DNA of 64,000 nucleotides from Owenia fusiformis (Eukaryota; Annelida; Polychaeta; Sabellida; Oweniidae): assembly GCA_903813345.2 (NCBI GenBank), contig CAIIXF020000003.1, positions 26,303,248 through 26,367,247 of the forward strand, read 5' to 3'. Position 1 is the stretch's first letter, and each line of letters opens with the position of its first letter. The position numbers and the translations under genes were made by a program. Below, piece by piece: positions 1-12,630 of this stretch. A model generated the notes under the pieces. It searched no databases, was not told the origin of the DNA, and saw only the letters and a list, made by a program, of their open reading frames with translations.

Positions 1-48
1 CAAAATAGATAAAAAATTAAGATTAACATTTTATTTCATTAGCAAGAT

Positions 49-492
49 ACTTTTTTAAAATCAACCAAACTTTCCTCTGTACAATTACAATATTGAGAGA
101 CCTAAACACAATTGTGTATATGTCGTTTTGTTCCAATGAGGTTCGGATAGATGTTTCATTTCATTCCGAACATATGATACCAAGAACAAAAGAAGTGTCT
201 GCTGTGTTTTCTAAAACAATATAGAGAAAAGGATATATATATTATATATATCTTTCAAATTATAATGTTATATTTTTTAAAATCAACCAAACTTTCCTCT
301 GTACAATTACAATATTGAGAGACCTAAACACATTGTGTATATGTCGTGTTGTTCCAATGAGGTTCGGATAGATGTTTCATTTCATTCCGAACATATGATA
401 CCAAGAACAAAAGAAGTGTCTGCTGTGTTTTCTAAAACAATATAGAGAAAAGGATATATATATATTATATATATCTTTCAAATTATAATGTT
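49..492. repeat. Tandem duplication, two ~222-bp units
   Basis: Two direct copies, about 49-270 and 271-492, are nearly identical. The visible differences are a 1-bp gap and one substitution in the middle. Each ends in a short TA-rich dinucleotide stretch. Related diverged sequence returns near 18,310-18,660, so the unit belongs to a dispersed family as well as being locally duplicated. No coding potential is visible. Confidence 0.85.
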
Positions 493-2217
493 ACCATCCA
501 AAAGATAACCATTAAGTTGACGATGTGTAGAATTTTCAGAATGTTTTGATGACTGGTTTAAGAGAAGCGCGTGTTCAAAAAGTTCACCATATCGATACCA
601 CTCCTTTGTGTCTGAACATTTTTCTGGTTTTACATTCTGCAGGTTTTGAAGATATCCTTCAAATTGAATTTAACATCGACTGTGAATGTACTGGTAGTAA
701 GGTACAGTACTTTTAGGTATCGGAAAAAAATCAGAATTTACTATTTTCGGTGTTAATGGTAAATCGTCCGTCACTGTTGCAAGCAATATGGACCGATTTG
801 TGCCTTAGGATAAAAAACTAATTTTGTAATCTTTTATTTTTTTAATGTACCCATAACCTGAAAACCCTTGATGTTGAAACTGTTAAAAAGGGGTTGATTT
901 TTGCCTTAAGTTAAAATTAATGAATTAAATTACAAACTTAACACCTCTTTTGTTTTTCTTAAGAAAATGTGGAAATTGCATATATTTTTGATTTGTAATA
1001 TGAGTTATGAAACGTGATTTTTTAGAATATCAAATGAAATAAGATCTTTGGAATTGTCCGAGGAACGAAATACATTTGGCCGTAATACTTTAAATTTGTG
1101 AAATCTAATTATTGCATCCCTTCGAGGCATAAAGATCCATTATTGAACCAGTTTAAAAGCGTCAAGAGCATCGTATGATCAATGCAGCAAATTAGAAAAT
1201 GGCCAAAACTGTTTTTTTAAGATTCATATTACCACTCCAACTAAGATGTTACCAATATACGGAAATCGGTATCGTTTTAACAGACCAGCTCTTTGGTTTG
1301 CTCACGAGCTAAATGCATTGCATCGTCCACTTATGTTGGGCCTCGTATTGAGCAAGTGGGTCAAAATGTGAATCACACCCAGGGAATCCCTGTAGCTTTG
1401 GTTTGGTGAAAAACATTACACCACATCGATCTCCTTTGATACAGGTAATTGATTATGAAGTAAGGAAGAGTTTTGCAATCGCTGATATATATTTTATACT
1501 TATAAAGTAAGAACTGACGTCGAATCTTGTCCATTCATTTGTTATATCATACAGATTTCCAATACAATTAAATTGTGGCCAGAATCGGCTTCTTAGACGT
1601 ACTTAGGGGTCGGCAGGTAGGTATCAATTCAAAGTAGGGATCAACATTCTTTTTCACATCGTTCTCGTTTAATGAATTCATCGCAGCCTAAATGTTTGTT
1701 AAAAATTCATAATGGATCCGAACCCAAACTGGCCGGCGCGGTGTTGCTTAGTCCCTGCCCATTAAGGATTGCCATTGATAACTAATGTTTACAAATATTT
1801 CGATACTTTTTGTTCAATTTGTCTGGAAGTACCACGATTGAGTGACAATTCCATATCGATGTTCTAGTGTTAGTTACACTGAATTGGTCGTTTTGCTTAG
1901 GAACGTCACCTTTGTTGTGGTAATTAATTGTAAGTTGCTGAGAATGTATATTGATCAGTTGGTAGGCTATACAGACAGACACGTTTTAGTTTGTTTTCCT
2001 TTATAATTTATTGTCACAATCTTACTTGTTGGCTTTCGTGGCCTATCTTTGGAATGCATCTGAAATATGCCTCTCATGCAACAAACACCAATAAATTCCT
2101 TCTTATAAGATAACTGTATCATACAGCGCCTTCTACTAGAAAAAATAAAACAATGGTAATGTTTCACCAAAAGAAATACAAAATATATATTATGTATATA
2201 CGTATACAAATTGTCAT
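493..2217. other. No gene recognised
   Basis: This AT-rich stretch shows no exon I can support. About 540-630 resembles 18,570-18,660, which extends the dispersed family seen at 49-492. The upstream exons of the CAP-domain gene should lie here or left of the window, but I could not find them. Confidence 0.5.
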
Positions 2218-2225
2218 CAGCATGC

Positions 2226-2494
2226 ATGGGCGTAGCCAGGGGGGGGGGGGGGGTGCGATGGGTGCGATCTTTGAAAATATGACCATTGGATAGAGGTAGA
2301 AAATAGCTTTAAAATGCTTTTTATTTGAAGCTTCTAGCTCAATTTTGAAGGAAGTTGCATCAATTTTTGTAAAATTCAAAAGAAATCTTAATTTTTTGTG
2401 TTGCTTATGGCAAAATCGCACCCCCCCCCCGACCGAGAACTGAAAAATTTTCGGCGATCGCACCCCCCCTGACTGAAAGCTGGCTACGCCCCTG
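2226..2494. mobile_element. hAT-like MITE, GGGCGTAGCCAG termini
   Basis: The 269-bp element begins ATGGGCGTAGCCAGG and ends in the complement of CAGGGGCGTAGCCAG. It is flanked by the 8-bp direct repeat CAGCATGC (2218-2225 and 2495-2502). Termini starting CAGGG or similar with an 8-bp target duplication are typical of hAT non-autonomous elements. The left terminus runs into a G tract. No transposase is present. Confidence 0.8.
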
Positions 2495-2567
2495 CAGCAT
2501 GCGTCTTTTTGTGACACCATGTAAAACTAAATTTTGTAAAGATCCACAATTCAACAAATAATTCCAG

Positions 2568-4328
2568 GTAGCATGGGCGGATTCTCATAAAGTTGGGTGT
2601 GGTGCGGCACGTTGTACCAAGAACAGTCCATTCTCAGCATCAACGTGGAATTATGTTGTTTGCAACTATGGCCCTGCGTAAGTCACCTGTTTATATAGTG
2701 GCTTGGTTCTCTGTATATATAATAAACTCTGTGAACTAATTACTAAAGTACTTACTATAAAAATAATGCTATTATTTTGAAAATTACCCAAAATTCTTAC
2801 ACGTATGGATTTACCCTACTATCACACCAAACTAGTTCCCACTACGTTCTCGAAAACGGGCTTCAACTGTGTACGAACGGACTGGACCTACTAAGAACCG
2901 TTTGGGATCTATTTACAAACTTCATCGAACGTACTCGAACGGGTAGGTCCTCTAGAACTTAGTCAATGCTCAAAATGTTCTCGTAGTCGTCACGTTTTAC
3001 AATTAGAACGAGTTACAACGTACTAACGACGAGCTGGACGTACTACGAACGGAACCGTCGTACTTCAATCCTACTAGGGACGTTTTAACAACGAGTTGAA
3101 CTGTCTGAGGACGTGTTGAGAACGAGGTAGAACTAATTGTAAACGGGTTTAAACTGATTAAGAACGTATTTAACACTGCTTATGAACGAGTTAGCAAAAA
3201 TATAGCTATCACACCAAACAAGTTGCCACTGCGTTCTTCAAAACTGGTTTTAAACTGTGTGCGAACGGAATGAACGTAGCTGCAACTTTCTAAGGTCTAT
3301 TTACGAACTTTATGAACTTTATGACGGGAATGTGATTTTAGAATTTTGAATCGATTCAAAATTCGATGGCGACCATACCGTTCTGTAATCAGGTCATGTT
3401 GACCTTCTAGACTAAGGGACGCGTTCTACTACGTTGCAAACCGACGTGGTACGACCTGAACGAACTGCGAACTAGATGGACGTATTGAAGACTGTTTCAG
3501 AACGAAGAAGCTAATTATTTCAGACATATTTCCCGACCACAGCCAGATTGAGCCCGTTTTACGACGTTTTCGTAGGACTGGCAAGAACGGGTATGAACAA
3601 GTTTGGTGTGATAGGGGGGTTACTGACTATTAGTAATGACTAATTGATAAATATATGATTGACGTGGTTAGATAAATACAATCACTTGAGTTACCCTGTA
3701 GTTCTGATGCATATTTTCAGGGGCAACTATGTAGGGCGCCATCCATATACTAAATCCAGTACTTCATGTTCAGCATGTCCCTCCGACAAGCCTGTGTGCG
3801 AGAATAATTTATGTAGTAGGTGGACTTTTTATTGATACCTTTTAAACTGTTTGCATTCCTCAGCCGCATGTATCGATATAGCTGAAATCAAGTCTTCTTT
3901 ATCAATAAACCTGCTTTTGCCATTTGATGTTTAATTTGGAGGTTGATTTTGTGCCCATCTTGCTATAAATCCAGACCCAAATCACAACATGATTTTTAAG
4001 TGGCATACAATATAAATATTTTATTTAATTTGCATGGAGTAGGGGGTGTTAAGTAAATTAATATACAATACTATAATATCTCTTAATTGCCGCAATCTGC
4101 ATTATCGAGTGATGATTTCAATTTCTTTTTTCAGAACCAAGTGGAGTATGCGGAGGACAAACTTGTTTTAACAATGGGAAATATGTAACGAGTGTCTGTA
4201 TGTGCAACTGTACAACTGGTTGGACAGGAGTCACGTGTCAACAATCCTTATCCAATCATATTACCGCATCGTTGCTTATCCCAATAGTAACATTTGTGCT
4301 GACAGTTCATGGATTTGGACGAATGTGA
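2568..4328 (+). CDS. CAP (CRISP/SCP) domain and EGF-like protein, 3' exons
   Basis: Three exons are supported: 2568-2677, 3721-3815 and 4135-4328, with phases matching across both introns and a TGA stop at 4326-4328. The first encodes the end of a CAP domain, with VGCG and then WNYVVCNYGPAGNYVG, the second CRISP signature. The second continues with a short cysteine-rich hinge (CSACPSDKPVC). The third is an EGF-like module (CGGQTCFNNGKY, CNCTTGWTGVTC) followed by a ~20-residue hydrophobic C-terminus, which could be a GPI signal or a short anchor. Such proteins are secreted or surface-bound; the substrate is unknown. The N-terminal half of the CAP domain is not visible, so the gene is partial here or reaches beyond the window. 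AATAAA occurs near 4664 and 4870. The first intron carries a transposon (2812-3622). Confidence 0.85.
2812..3622. mobile_element. TIR element inside the CAP-gene intron
   Basis: The left end reads CTATCACACCAAACTAGTTC and the right end is its near complement, with TTGGTGTGATAGGG close to 3602-3617. A third internal copy of the terminal motif lies near 3208. The interior is a degenerate lattice of ACGAACG/CGTTCGT-like words with no open frame. It is probably non-autonomous; the superfamily is not clear because I see no certain target duplication. Confidence 0.6.
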
Positions 4329-5472
4329 TTCAAATTCTACAAACTTGATAACACCATGGAGTTCAAATGACGTGATAACACGCATGTCAATTTTATTTCG
4401 CGTGTAGTATTCAACTTACTGAACATTCCAAAAACATTTAATGTGGTTTAGATGAATTCTGTATGTATATAATTCATGATATAATTTTTATAGAGTTTAT
4501 AAAATTGAATGAAGCCAGCGGACTGATGTAAATAGCTTTACTGTACTTATATTATTATAAAATGTTATAATATATCATGATCAGTTTGTCGGGTTGGCTT
4601 GCTAAGTCATTTGTTTTTGCATTTCTTCCAGCCAGGGAGAGAATGTAGGTCATGATACAGAGTGCAATAAACAATTCATAACAATGTATTCTTAGTTCCT
4701 TTTTGGTCAGTTTCATAATTGATTTTATTTGATTGATTGCAACATAGAATTCGAATACAATATGTACTTGAGGTAGTCTACCCTCCACTCCATAAGTGTG
4801 GCAGCCCTTACTCTCTAACTTCGTGTTCAATTCTGTTCATGTTTGAATTTTCATTCAAAAATCCTGTAATAATAAACATTTCGAGTTGGAAATAATGATT
4901 TAATTATAATTGGTCGAAAAATAAAGATTTAAATTTTACACTTAAAAGTCTTATAAATTGAAGATTCGGATCTATTCTATTCTTTCGATTTATATTTTTT
5001 TCAAGTTACGAAAATCATCTTGGATATTATCCAAGGTCTTAAAATCATATTGTTATGCGAGTATGTACGAAAGTTGGAATTAATGGATATTCTGTTCCTG
5101 CAATTGATTTCGGGAAAGCCACAAATTCTCACTTGAGATAATTTATTTACATTGGACTTGGGTATATTCCTCAGTGCCAATGGGAAAGTTAGGGTTGCCA
5201 AACTTTTGGAAGTGAACGTGGGCACTTGTAGATATTTCATCTTTCTAACGTTGGCCGAGTCCCGATGGTGGTACTGTTAAGTGTATGTTTTCATATTGAG
5301 GTATATGCCTAGTCGTCCCATCGTATAGCCAATATAGCATTCAATAATGTTTCAGTAGTTTAACATTAAATATAAGTTTATAGTTTCAAAATCAACAACG
5401 TAACTGAATAAAATATAGTTCACGAAGGTTGATTTTCGGTAAATGAGGTCGTTGGACCCCCGGGGTTGGAAC
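4329..5472. other. Intergenic space between convergent genes
   Basis: It holds the 3' UTR and AATAAA signals of the CAP gene (about 4664 and 4870) and, on the minus strand, an AATAAA complement near 5141 that could end the LRR transcript. Nothing else is recognised. Confidence 0.5.
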
Positions 5473-7121
5473 CTACTGAAGCGGTTCGGCTAGTTCTTCA
5501 CACATGGGAATAGGACATTCCATGAAGTTATCTTCTCGAGAAAGGCTTCGACCTTCCATCCCCTTCGGCCCGGCACATGTCCCACGTACACGATCAGAAT
5601 CCATATCTCTCAGCCACTCCATCTTACAATCACATACAATGGGGTTGTTATCGAGATTGATAAGGCTAGAAAGCAACATGCGGCTGAGGCAGGCGTCGCC
5701 GAGATCGACGAACTTGTTATGACTCAAGTCCAGAACGCTCAGGTGTGTGAGCGCGGGGAACGCGCTGTCGGGAAGGGCCGTAAGTTTGTTGTGATCCAAC
5801 TTGAGGATTTTCAAATGAGTCAAACCAGCAAACGCACCAGCTTCGATTTGATCCAAATTCGTTTGCCCGAGTGACAAAGATTGTAAACGTGACAACGCTG
5901 AAAAGACACCCTTATCAAGCTTCCCGAGTGGATTTCCTGACATATCAAGCTCCCCGAGATTGTCCAAACCTGTAAATGCATCGGGAGTTAACGAGCTTAT
6001 TCTGTTATTATGTAACCTCAGTCGTCGAAGATTACTCAAACCGGCAAATGCTCCCTCTTCAATTTCAGAAATACGGTTGTATTGCAACTGTAGCTCGGCT
6101 ATTTGATTGATCTCGCCAAAAGATCCCTTCTGAACAGCCTTTAGACTGTTACTTTCCATGCTTAGTCGCCGTAGACCTTTCACATCTCTCAATTCCTCTA
6201 TAGGAATATAATCAAAGTTGTTGTCCGTGAGGTCGATCGTTTTCAGCGCCGACAGGTTTTGAAATACACCACTGGGTAGCTGATCGAGGTCACAACCCCA
6301 GAGATCCAGCGACTCGAGTGAGCGTTCGAGGCCCGTGAACGCCAGTGGGGAGATGGAGTTTCCGAGGGGGTTGGCACCAAGCATAATGCGACGCACCTAC
6401 AATAATGAATTAATTTGGTTAATGTATATTTATGAAATATGGGCTAACTGCCGAACCTGCTCGGAACCCAATAATAGTGTGGAAATGTACGGTGATCTAA
6501 ACACATTGTTTGGAGTTTTCAAAGTTATTTATCAAAACGTTTATCGATAAGTCAAGGTTAAATATAACAGGGAAACCAAAAATAGGTTAATACGCTTCAA
6601 TACGATTTTTCCCGGGGACAATTGTCCGACTTGGTCGCTGCACTCCCTCTGTCAATATCATATTACCCTTTGGCCAATATCATATTGTCCCTCGGAATAA
6701 AACCCATATTCAATCCCTCCCAGTAAATAACCTATATCACATAAATGGTGCAATGACTGCGACATTTATAATTCTAATTGATAAAATAATGTCAATCGGA
6801 ATAAAATAATATCGAATGATCTCAATAAGTAGTTAAGCAATATAATGAAAATACGTATAATCTAGTTACATGTACCTGTAGGTTTCCAAATGCATTTGGT
6901 GGAAGTTCTTCGATGTCATTAGCTTCTAAATGTAGCGTATTGTAGACTTGGGTTAGATCATTTTCAGAAACTTTAAACTCTGGAACCTTTCCTATTCCCT
7001 GCCCCCAGCATATAATGTCGTCATTATTACACTGGCAGATATCAGAGGGACATCCAAAAGCTGCTCCAAGTATCGCAAGAATCCCTATGAAAACCCCACA
7101 AGTTGTTCTCTCGAGCGCCAT
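5473..7121 (-). CDS. Secreted leucine-rich repeat protein (389 aa)
   Basis: Two exons, 7121-6876 and 6396-5473, join in phase 0 into 389 codons plus stop. The start at 7121 is preferred to an in-frame upstream ATG because it leaves a clean signal peptide (hydrophobic core GVFIGILAILGAAFG, residues ~9-23). A cysteine-rich N-cap follows (C24, C29, C31, C38). About ten LRRs of the LxxLxLxxNxI type fill residues ~60-330, and a C-cap begins NPIVCDCKMEWL and ends ECPIPMC. There is no transmembrane segment, so it is probably secreted or matrix-bound. The layout resembles small extracellular LRR proteins, including those annotated in invertebrates as luciferin monooxygenase non-catalytic subunit-like. 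The ligand is unknown. It is intact and converges on the CAP gene. Confidence 0.9.
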
Positions 7122-7761
7122 ATCTATTGAACAACTAACTAGAACTATGATCAGACTTGTTGATTTGACTTGTTTATTGTGAATACAAATGCTCATGTAT
7201 GTGCTTTGTATAAGAAGGAACTGATTTCAACTTTGCCCAGATTCTGCCAAATTAACAATTAATTCCTGATAATGGAAGTATTTGTTTATTATCTCTTGGC
7301 AGACTGATGGGATATTTATTAGTGCACGCGCGGCTGCTTAACAATTATGCAATTACTTTTGGGGTCATCTGAAGGCGTAGGAAACAATATAGGATATGGT
7401 TTAATTCCATCATTTGGATTATCGTAATTTAGATTATTAACCATAGAGCAATCATGCTATACTAATTTTGCTATATGATGATTATAACAATTGTAATTTT
7501 CGACCAGAATAGACTACGCACACGAGCGACCAAATTAGGAACAACTCACTGAAAGTTCAAATTTTCATTTTAATCTACGGCCTCATTTATTCTACTAGTA
7601 TTACTGTACATCCTTGATATACACGTACTCTCATTTGCAATATGTGACTTTAACTTTGTGATTTTAGATTTGTTGTCTTGTTATTGATCGTTTTTGTCTC
7701 ATAATTTAGATGATTTCATATTGTGTTTAATATGAATGTGCATTTGTTCAATTGTTTGTAC
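7122..7761. other. Intergenic, upstream of the LRR gene
   Basis: This AT-rich sequence must contain the LRR gene promoter. I see no clear TATA box or other signal and no coding exon. Confidence 0.4.
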
Positions 7762-8399
7762 TACTCTAAGAGCGAGGAGGAAAATTCTTAATAAATGGAG
7801 TATAGTTGGTTTGGCAGCATTTTCAGTTAGAAGGAAGTCTTGGATGAAAATTCTACCTAGGTGATAGCTTCACAGTGTGGTACATAATTCTTTTTTTTCA
7901 GGGATTAGCCCCCCACCCCCCAAAAAGACCCCACCCCAGGAAAATAATTTTTTCATTCTCGATAACTTTAGACATCTTGATGTTTGTAAGTTACATACAT
8001 AGACATTATATATATGAATCATTTGCATAATAAATAATGCCAATCACTCCTACAGAATTTGAATAATAGTACAAAGTATGTACCCCAGGGGGCAAATTCG
8101 TGACCCATTTTCTTACTTTTTAGAGCCTCACTTTTGATTCAGACACTGGAGGACATTGGAAAAATTCATGTGAAGTGCTAAGTAGGAGGGCTATAAGCCC
8201 TGAAAGGTTCAAACTAATTGAATCAGTAAGAACCGAGAAAAAAATTTTGACATTTTTGAGAGGGGTGATTTTGGCTATGACTATAGCTGATGCCTATGGT
8301 TTCTATATCTACCCTTCTTTGATTATAAATATGGTTTTGAAGCATTGAACTAAGATGTAAAAGATAATTAAAATGGGTTTGAAGGAAGTTTAAAGTTTT

Positions 8400-10160
8400 A
8401 AACAAGTTCAAAATTCGAAGAATTGTACAATATCAGGTCTGAATTTACGAATTTTAGGTAAGACCTTGGGTGAGCCTTAGATTTATTACATCTGTCCCAT
8501 TTTGGTGATATTCATAGTTTTGTAGTCTGGAACTTAGATGTACAAAATAATTAAGATGGTTTTTAAGAAGGTTTAAGGGTTTTAATAAGTCCAAAATTGT
8601 ACAATATCAGGTCTGAATTTGTGAATTTCAGGTAAGACCTTGAATTAGCCTTATATTTTTTACGTATGTCCCTCTTTGATGATATGTATGGTTTTGTAGT
8701 GTGAAACTAATGAGTAAAAAATAATTTAGATGGATTTGAAGAAAGTTAAAGGATTTTAAATGAGTCCAAAATTTGAAGAATTGTACAATATCAGGTCTGA
8801 ATTTATGAATTTCAGGTATGACCTTGGAGGACCCTTATGTTTTTTACATCTTTCCCTCTTTGATGCTATTCATGGTTTTATAGTGTGGAACTAAGATGTA
8901 AAATATAATTTAGATGAATTTTAAGAAGGTTGAAGGATTTTAACAAGTTCAAATTTTAAAGAATTGTACAATATCAGGTCTGAATTTACAAATTTCAGGT
9001 AAGACCTTGGATGAGCCTTATACGTTTACATCTGTAACTCTTTGGTGATATGTATTTTTTTTGTAGTGTGGAACTAAGATGGTAAAAAATGATTTAGATG
9101 GTTTTGAAGAGTGTTTAAGGATTTTAATGAGTCCAAAATTTGAAGAATCTGTCCCTCTTTGATGATATTTATGGTTTTATGGTATGGAACTAAGTTGTTC
9201 AATATAATTTAGATGAATTTTGAGAAGGTTTAGGATTCTAAAAAGTTCAAAATTTGAAGAATTGCACAATATCAGGTCTGAATTTACAAATTTTAGGTAA
9301 GACCTTCGATGAGCCTTATATTTTTTTTTATATCTGTCCCTCTTTGATGATATGTATGGTTTTGTAGTTAGGAACTAAGTTGCAAAAAATAATTCAGATG
9401 CATTTTAAGAAGGTTTAAGGATTTTAACAATTTGAAGAATTGTACAATATCAGGTCTGCAATTAATAAATTTCAAGTATAACCTTGGTTGGCCCATATGT
9501 TTTTTCCACCTATCACTTTTTCATGATATATTTGGTTTAGTAGTGTGGAAATGTGTTAAACATAATTTAGATGGGTTTTAAAGAAGCTTAACGTTTTAAA
9601 CAAGTTCAAAATCTTGGCGTATTGTACAATATCAGATCTGAAATTAAGAATTTAAAGTATAACCTTGCTTGGCCCGTATATTTTTAACATCCATCCCTTT
9701 TTCATGTTTTTGATGATATGGTTTAGTAATGTGGAGCTAATATGTAAAACATAATTAAGATGGGTTTTAAATAAGTTTAAGGTTTTAAACAAGTTCAAAT
9801 TTTGATGAATTGTACAATATCAGAGCTGATATTAATGAATCTTGGGTATTACCTTCTTGGACGAGCCTTGTTTTTTTACATCTATCCCTTTTTGATGACA
9901 TATATGGTTTAGTAGTGTTGAACTAAGATGTTAAACATAATTTAGACAAGTTTTAAAGAAGTTTAAGGTTTTAAACAAGTTAAAAATTTGAAGAATTGTA
10001 CAATAACAGGTCTGGAATTTATTAATTTTAGGTATAAATGTGGATTGCCCTTATTCCTTTTTTACATCTATCCCTCTATGATGATATAATATATGGCTGG
10101 TAATATATAGTAGTGTGGAACTAAGAGGTAAAACATAATTTAGATTAGTTTTAAGGAAGT
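8400..10160 (+). repeat. ~180-bp tandem array, left arm of FB1
   Basis: The word TTGTACAATATCAGGTCTG or a close variant recurs near 8424, 8598, 8780, 8962, 9257, 9439, 9621, 9809 and 9995. Spacing is about 175-188 bp except for one ~295-bp step that looks like a partly deleted unit. Units diverge from each other by roughly 10-25% by eye, so the array is not freshly homogenised. Confidence 0.85.
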
Positions 10161-10164
10161 TTAA

Positions 10165-10507
10165 AGGCAGAATCAGATCTATGGGATGACAAAATTACAA
10201 GCAACATGTACAATTCACCTACCAATCTATTCCTTACAATCTCAAATACAATATCTCTAAAAAGATTCACGATGTGTTAAAAATTGATGAAGTTATAATG
10301 GATTCGAAGTGCAAAAATGGGTGAAAAATGTTTAAATTCTCCCAAAATAATAATGGTAACCATTTTTATGGGAAAATAATACATTATTGTAGAAATCCTT
10401 AGTTTTCAGCAAATAGCAAATAGACATGAAAAGGAATGACATAAGCCAGAAATATTCAAAAATTTAAACATTTTTTGTTAGGCTGCTTGCTAGATCTGAT
10501 TTTCTCT
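10165..10507. mobile_element. piggyBac-type MITE nested in FB1
   Basis: A 343-bp insert breaks the left-arm array. The ends are AGGCAGAATCAGATCTA and the complement of AGAGAAAATCAGATCTA, flanked on both sides by TTAA (10,161-10,164 and 10,508-10,511), the hallmark target of piggyBac-like elements. No coding sequence is present. The right arm has no counterpart, so it inserted after the palindrome formed. Confidence 0.8.
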
Positions 10508-10689
10508 TTAAGGTTTGAAAGAGGTTCATAACAAATTGTACAATATATGGTCTGAAATTCTTAACTTCTTTGATAATTTACATGGTTTTGTAGTGTGGAA
10601 CTAAAATGTAAAACAAAATCTAGGAATTTGGAGTTTTAAGGAGGTTTTTATTTATTTTTACTTATTGCTTATTGCTACTTCAGACTAGG

Positions 10690-11950
10690 GTTAAACTTCC
10701 TTAAAACCCCAAATTTCTAAATTATGTTTTACATTTTAGTCCTATAATACAGAAGCATGTAAATCATCAAAGACGTTTAGAATGTAAAGAACATGAGGAT
10801 CATTCAAAGCTTTACCTGGAATTTGTTAATTTCAGATCTCATATTGTACAATTTGTCAAGTTTTGAACTTGTTTAAAACCTTAGACCTCCTTAAAACCCA
10901 TTTTAATTATGTTTTACCTCTTAGTTCCACACTAGTAAACCATATATATCATCAAAAAGGGGTAGATGTTAAAAACATAAGGGCCAACAAAGGTTATACT
11001 TGAAATCTGTTAATTTCAAATCTGATATTGTACAATTCGCCGAGATTTTGAACTTGTTCCAAACATTAAGTTTTTTAAAACCCATCCAAATTATGTTATA
11101 CATATTATTTCTAAACTACTAAACCAAATACATGTATATCATGAAAAGGGATAGGTGTAAAAAACATAAGAACCAACCAAGGTTATACTTGAAATGTGTT
11201 AATTGCAGACCTAATATTGTACAATTCTTCAAATTTTGAACTTGCGAAAATCCTTAAACCTTCTTAAAATTCATCTTAATTATTTTTGACATGTTAGTTT
11301 CACACTACAAAACAATACATATCATCAAAGAGGGACAGATGTAACAAGTATAAGGCTCATCGAAGGTCTTACCTGAAATTCGTAAATTCAGACCTGATAT
11401 TGTACAATTCTTCAAATTTTGAACTTGTTAAAATCCTTCAACCTTCTTAAAATTCATCTAAATTATATTTTACATCTTAGTTCATTACTATTAAACTGTA
11501 AATATCATCAAAGAGTGACAGATATAAAAATCATAAGGGTCATCCAAGGTCATACCTTAAATTCGTAAATTCAGACCTGATATTGTACAATTCTTCAAAT
11601 TTTGAACTCATTTAAATCCTTAAACCTTCCTCAAATCCATCTAAGTTATTTTTACATATTAGTTTCACACTATACAAAACTATACATACCATCAAAGAGG
11701 GACAGATGTAAAAAATATAAGGCTAATCCAAGGTCTTACCTGAAATTCGCAAATTCAGACCTGATATTGTACAATTTTTCAAATTTTAGACTTATTAAAA
11801 CCCTTAAACCTTTTTAAAAACCATCTTAATTATTTTGTACATCTAAGTTCCAGACTACAAAACTATGAATATCACCAAAATGGGACAGATGTAATAAATC
11901 TAAGGCTCACCCAAGGTCTTACCTAAAATTCGTAAATTCAGACCTGATAT
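10690..11950 (-). repeat. ~180-bp tandem array, right arm of FB1
   Basis: The complement of the left-arm unit (CAGACCTGATATTGTACAA) recurs near 11,391, 11,574, 11,758 and 11,941, with more diverged units between 10,840 and 11,230. Spacing again is about 180 bp. The array is shorter than on the left. Confidence 0.8.
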
Positions 11951-12630
11951 TGTACAATTCTTCGAATTTTGAACTTGTTTAAAACTTTAAACTTCCTTTA
12001 AACCAATTTTAATTATCTTTTACATCTTAGTTCAATACTTCAAAACCATATTTATAATCAAAGAGGGATAGATATAGAAACCTAGAAAGCTATAGTCATA
12101 CCTAAAATCACTCCTCTCAAAAATGTCAAAATTTTCAAAAAATCAACAATTTTTTTCTCGGTTCCTACTGATTCAATTAGTTTGAACCTTTCAGGGCTTA
12201 TAGCCCTGCTACTGAGCACTTCACATGAATTTTTCCAATGTCTTCCAGTATCTGAATCAAAAGTGAGGCTCTAAAAAGTAAGAAAATGGGTCACGAATTT
12301 GCCCCCTGGGGTACATACTTTGTACTATTATTCAAATTCTGTAGGAGAGATTGGCATTATTTATTATGCAAATGATTCATATATATAATGTCTATGTATG
12401 TAACTTACAAACATCAAGATATCTAAAGCTATTGAGAATGAAAAAATTATTTTCCCGGGGTGGGGTCTTTTTGGGGGGTGGGGGGCTAATCCCTGAAAAA
12501 AAAGAATTATGTACCACTCTGTGAAGCTATCACCTTGGTAGAATTTTCATCCAAGACTTCCTTCTAACTGAAAATGCTGCCAAACCAACTATACTCCATT
12601 TATTAAGAATTTCCCTCCTCGCTCTTAGAG

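Larger units (their letters stand above)
7764..12630. mobile_element. Large foldback element FB1
   Basis: A 4.87-kb imperfect palindrome. The ends are CTCTAAGAGCGAGG at 7764 and its complement CCTC-GCTCTTAGAG ending at 12,630, each flanked by TA. The outer ~650 bp of the arms match closely (7764-8420 against 11,950-12,630). Inside, each arm becomes a tandem array of ~180-bp units containing TTGTACAATATCAGGTCTG in one orientation or the other. The arms are unequal, ~2.9 kb left and ~1.95 kb right, and meet near 10,650-10,690. No transposase is visible. The layout matches a foldback element; the TA flanks would suit Tc1/mariner-type insertion, though TA could also be part of the repeat. Confidence 0.85.

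Noticed and set aside
7764-12630. Palindromes as assembly artefacts
   Set aside because: The arms have diverged, differ in length and carry private insertions, which an artefactual fold-back would not show.
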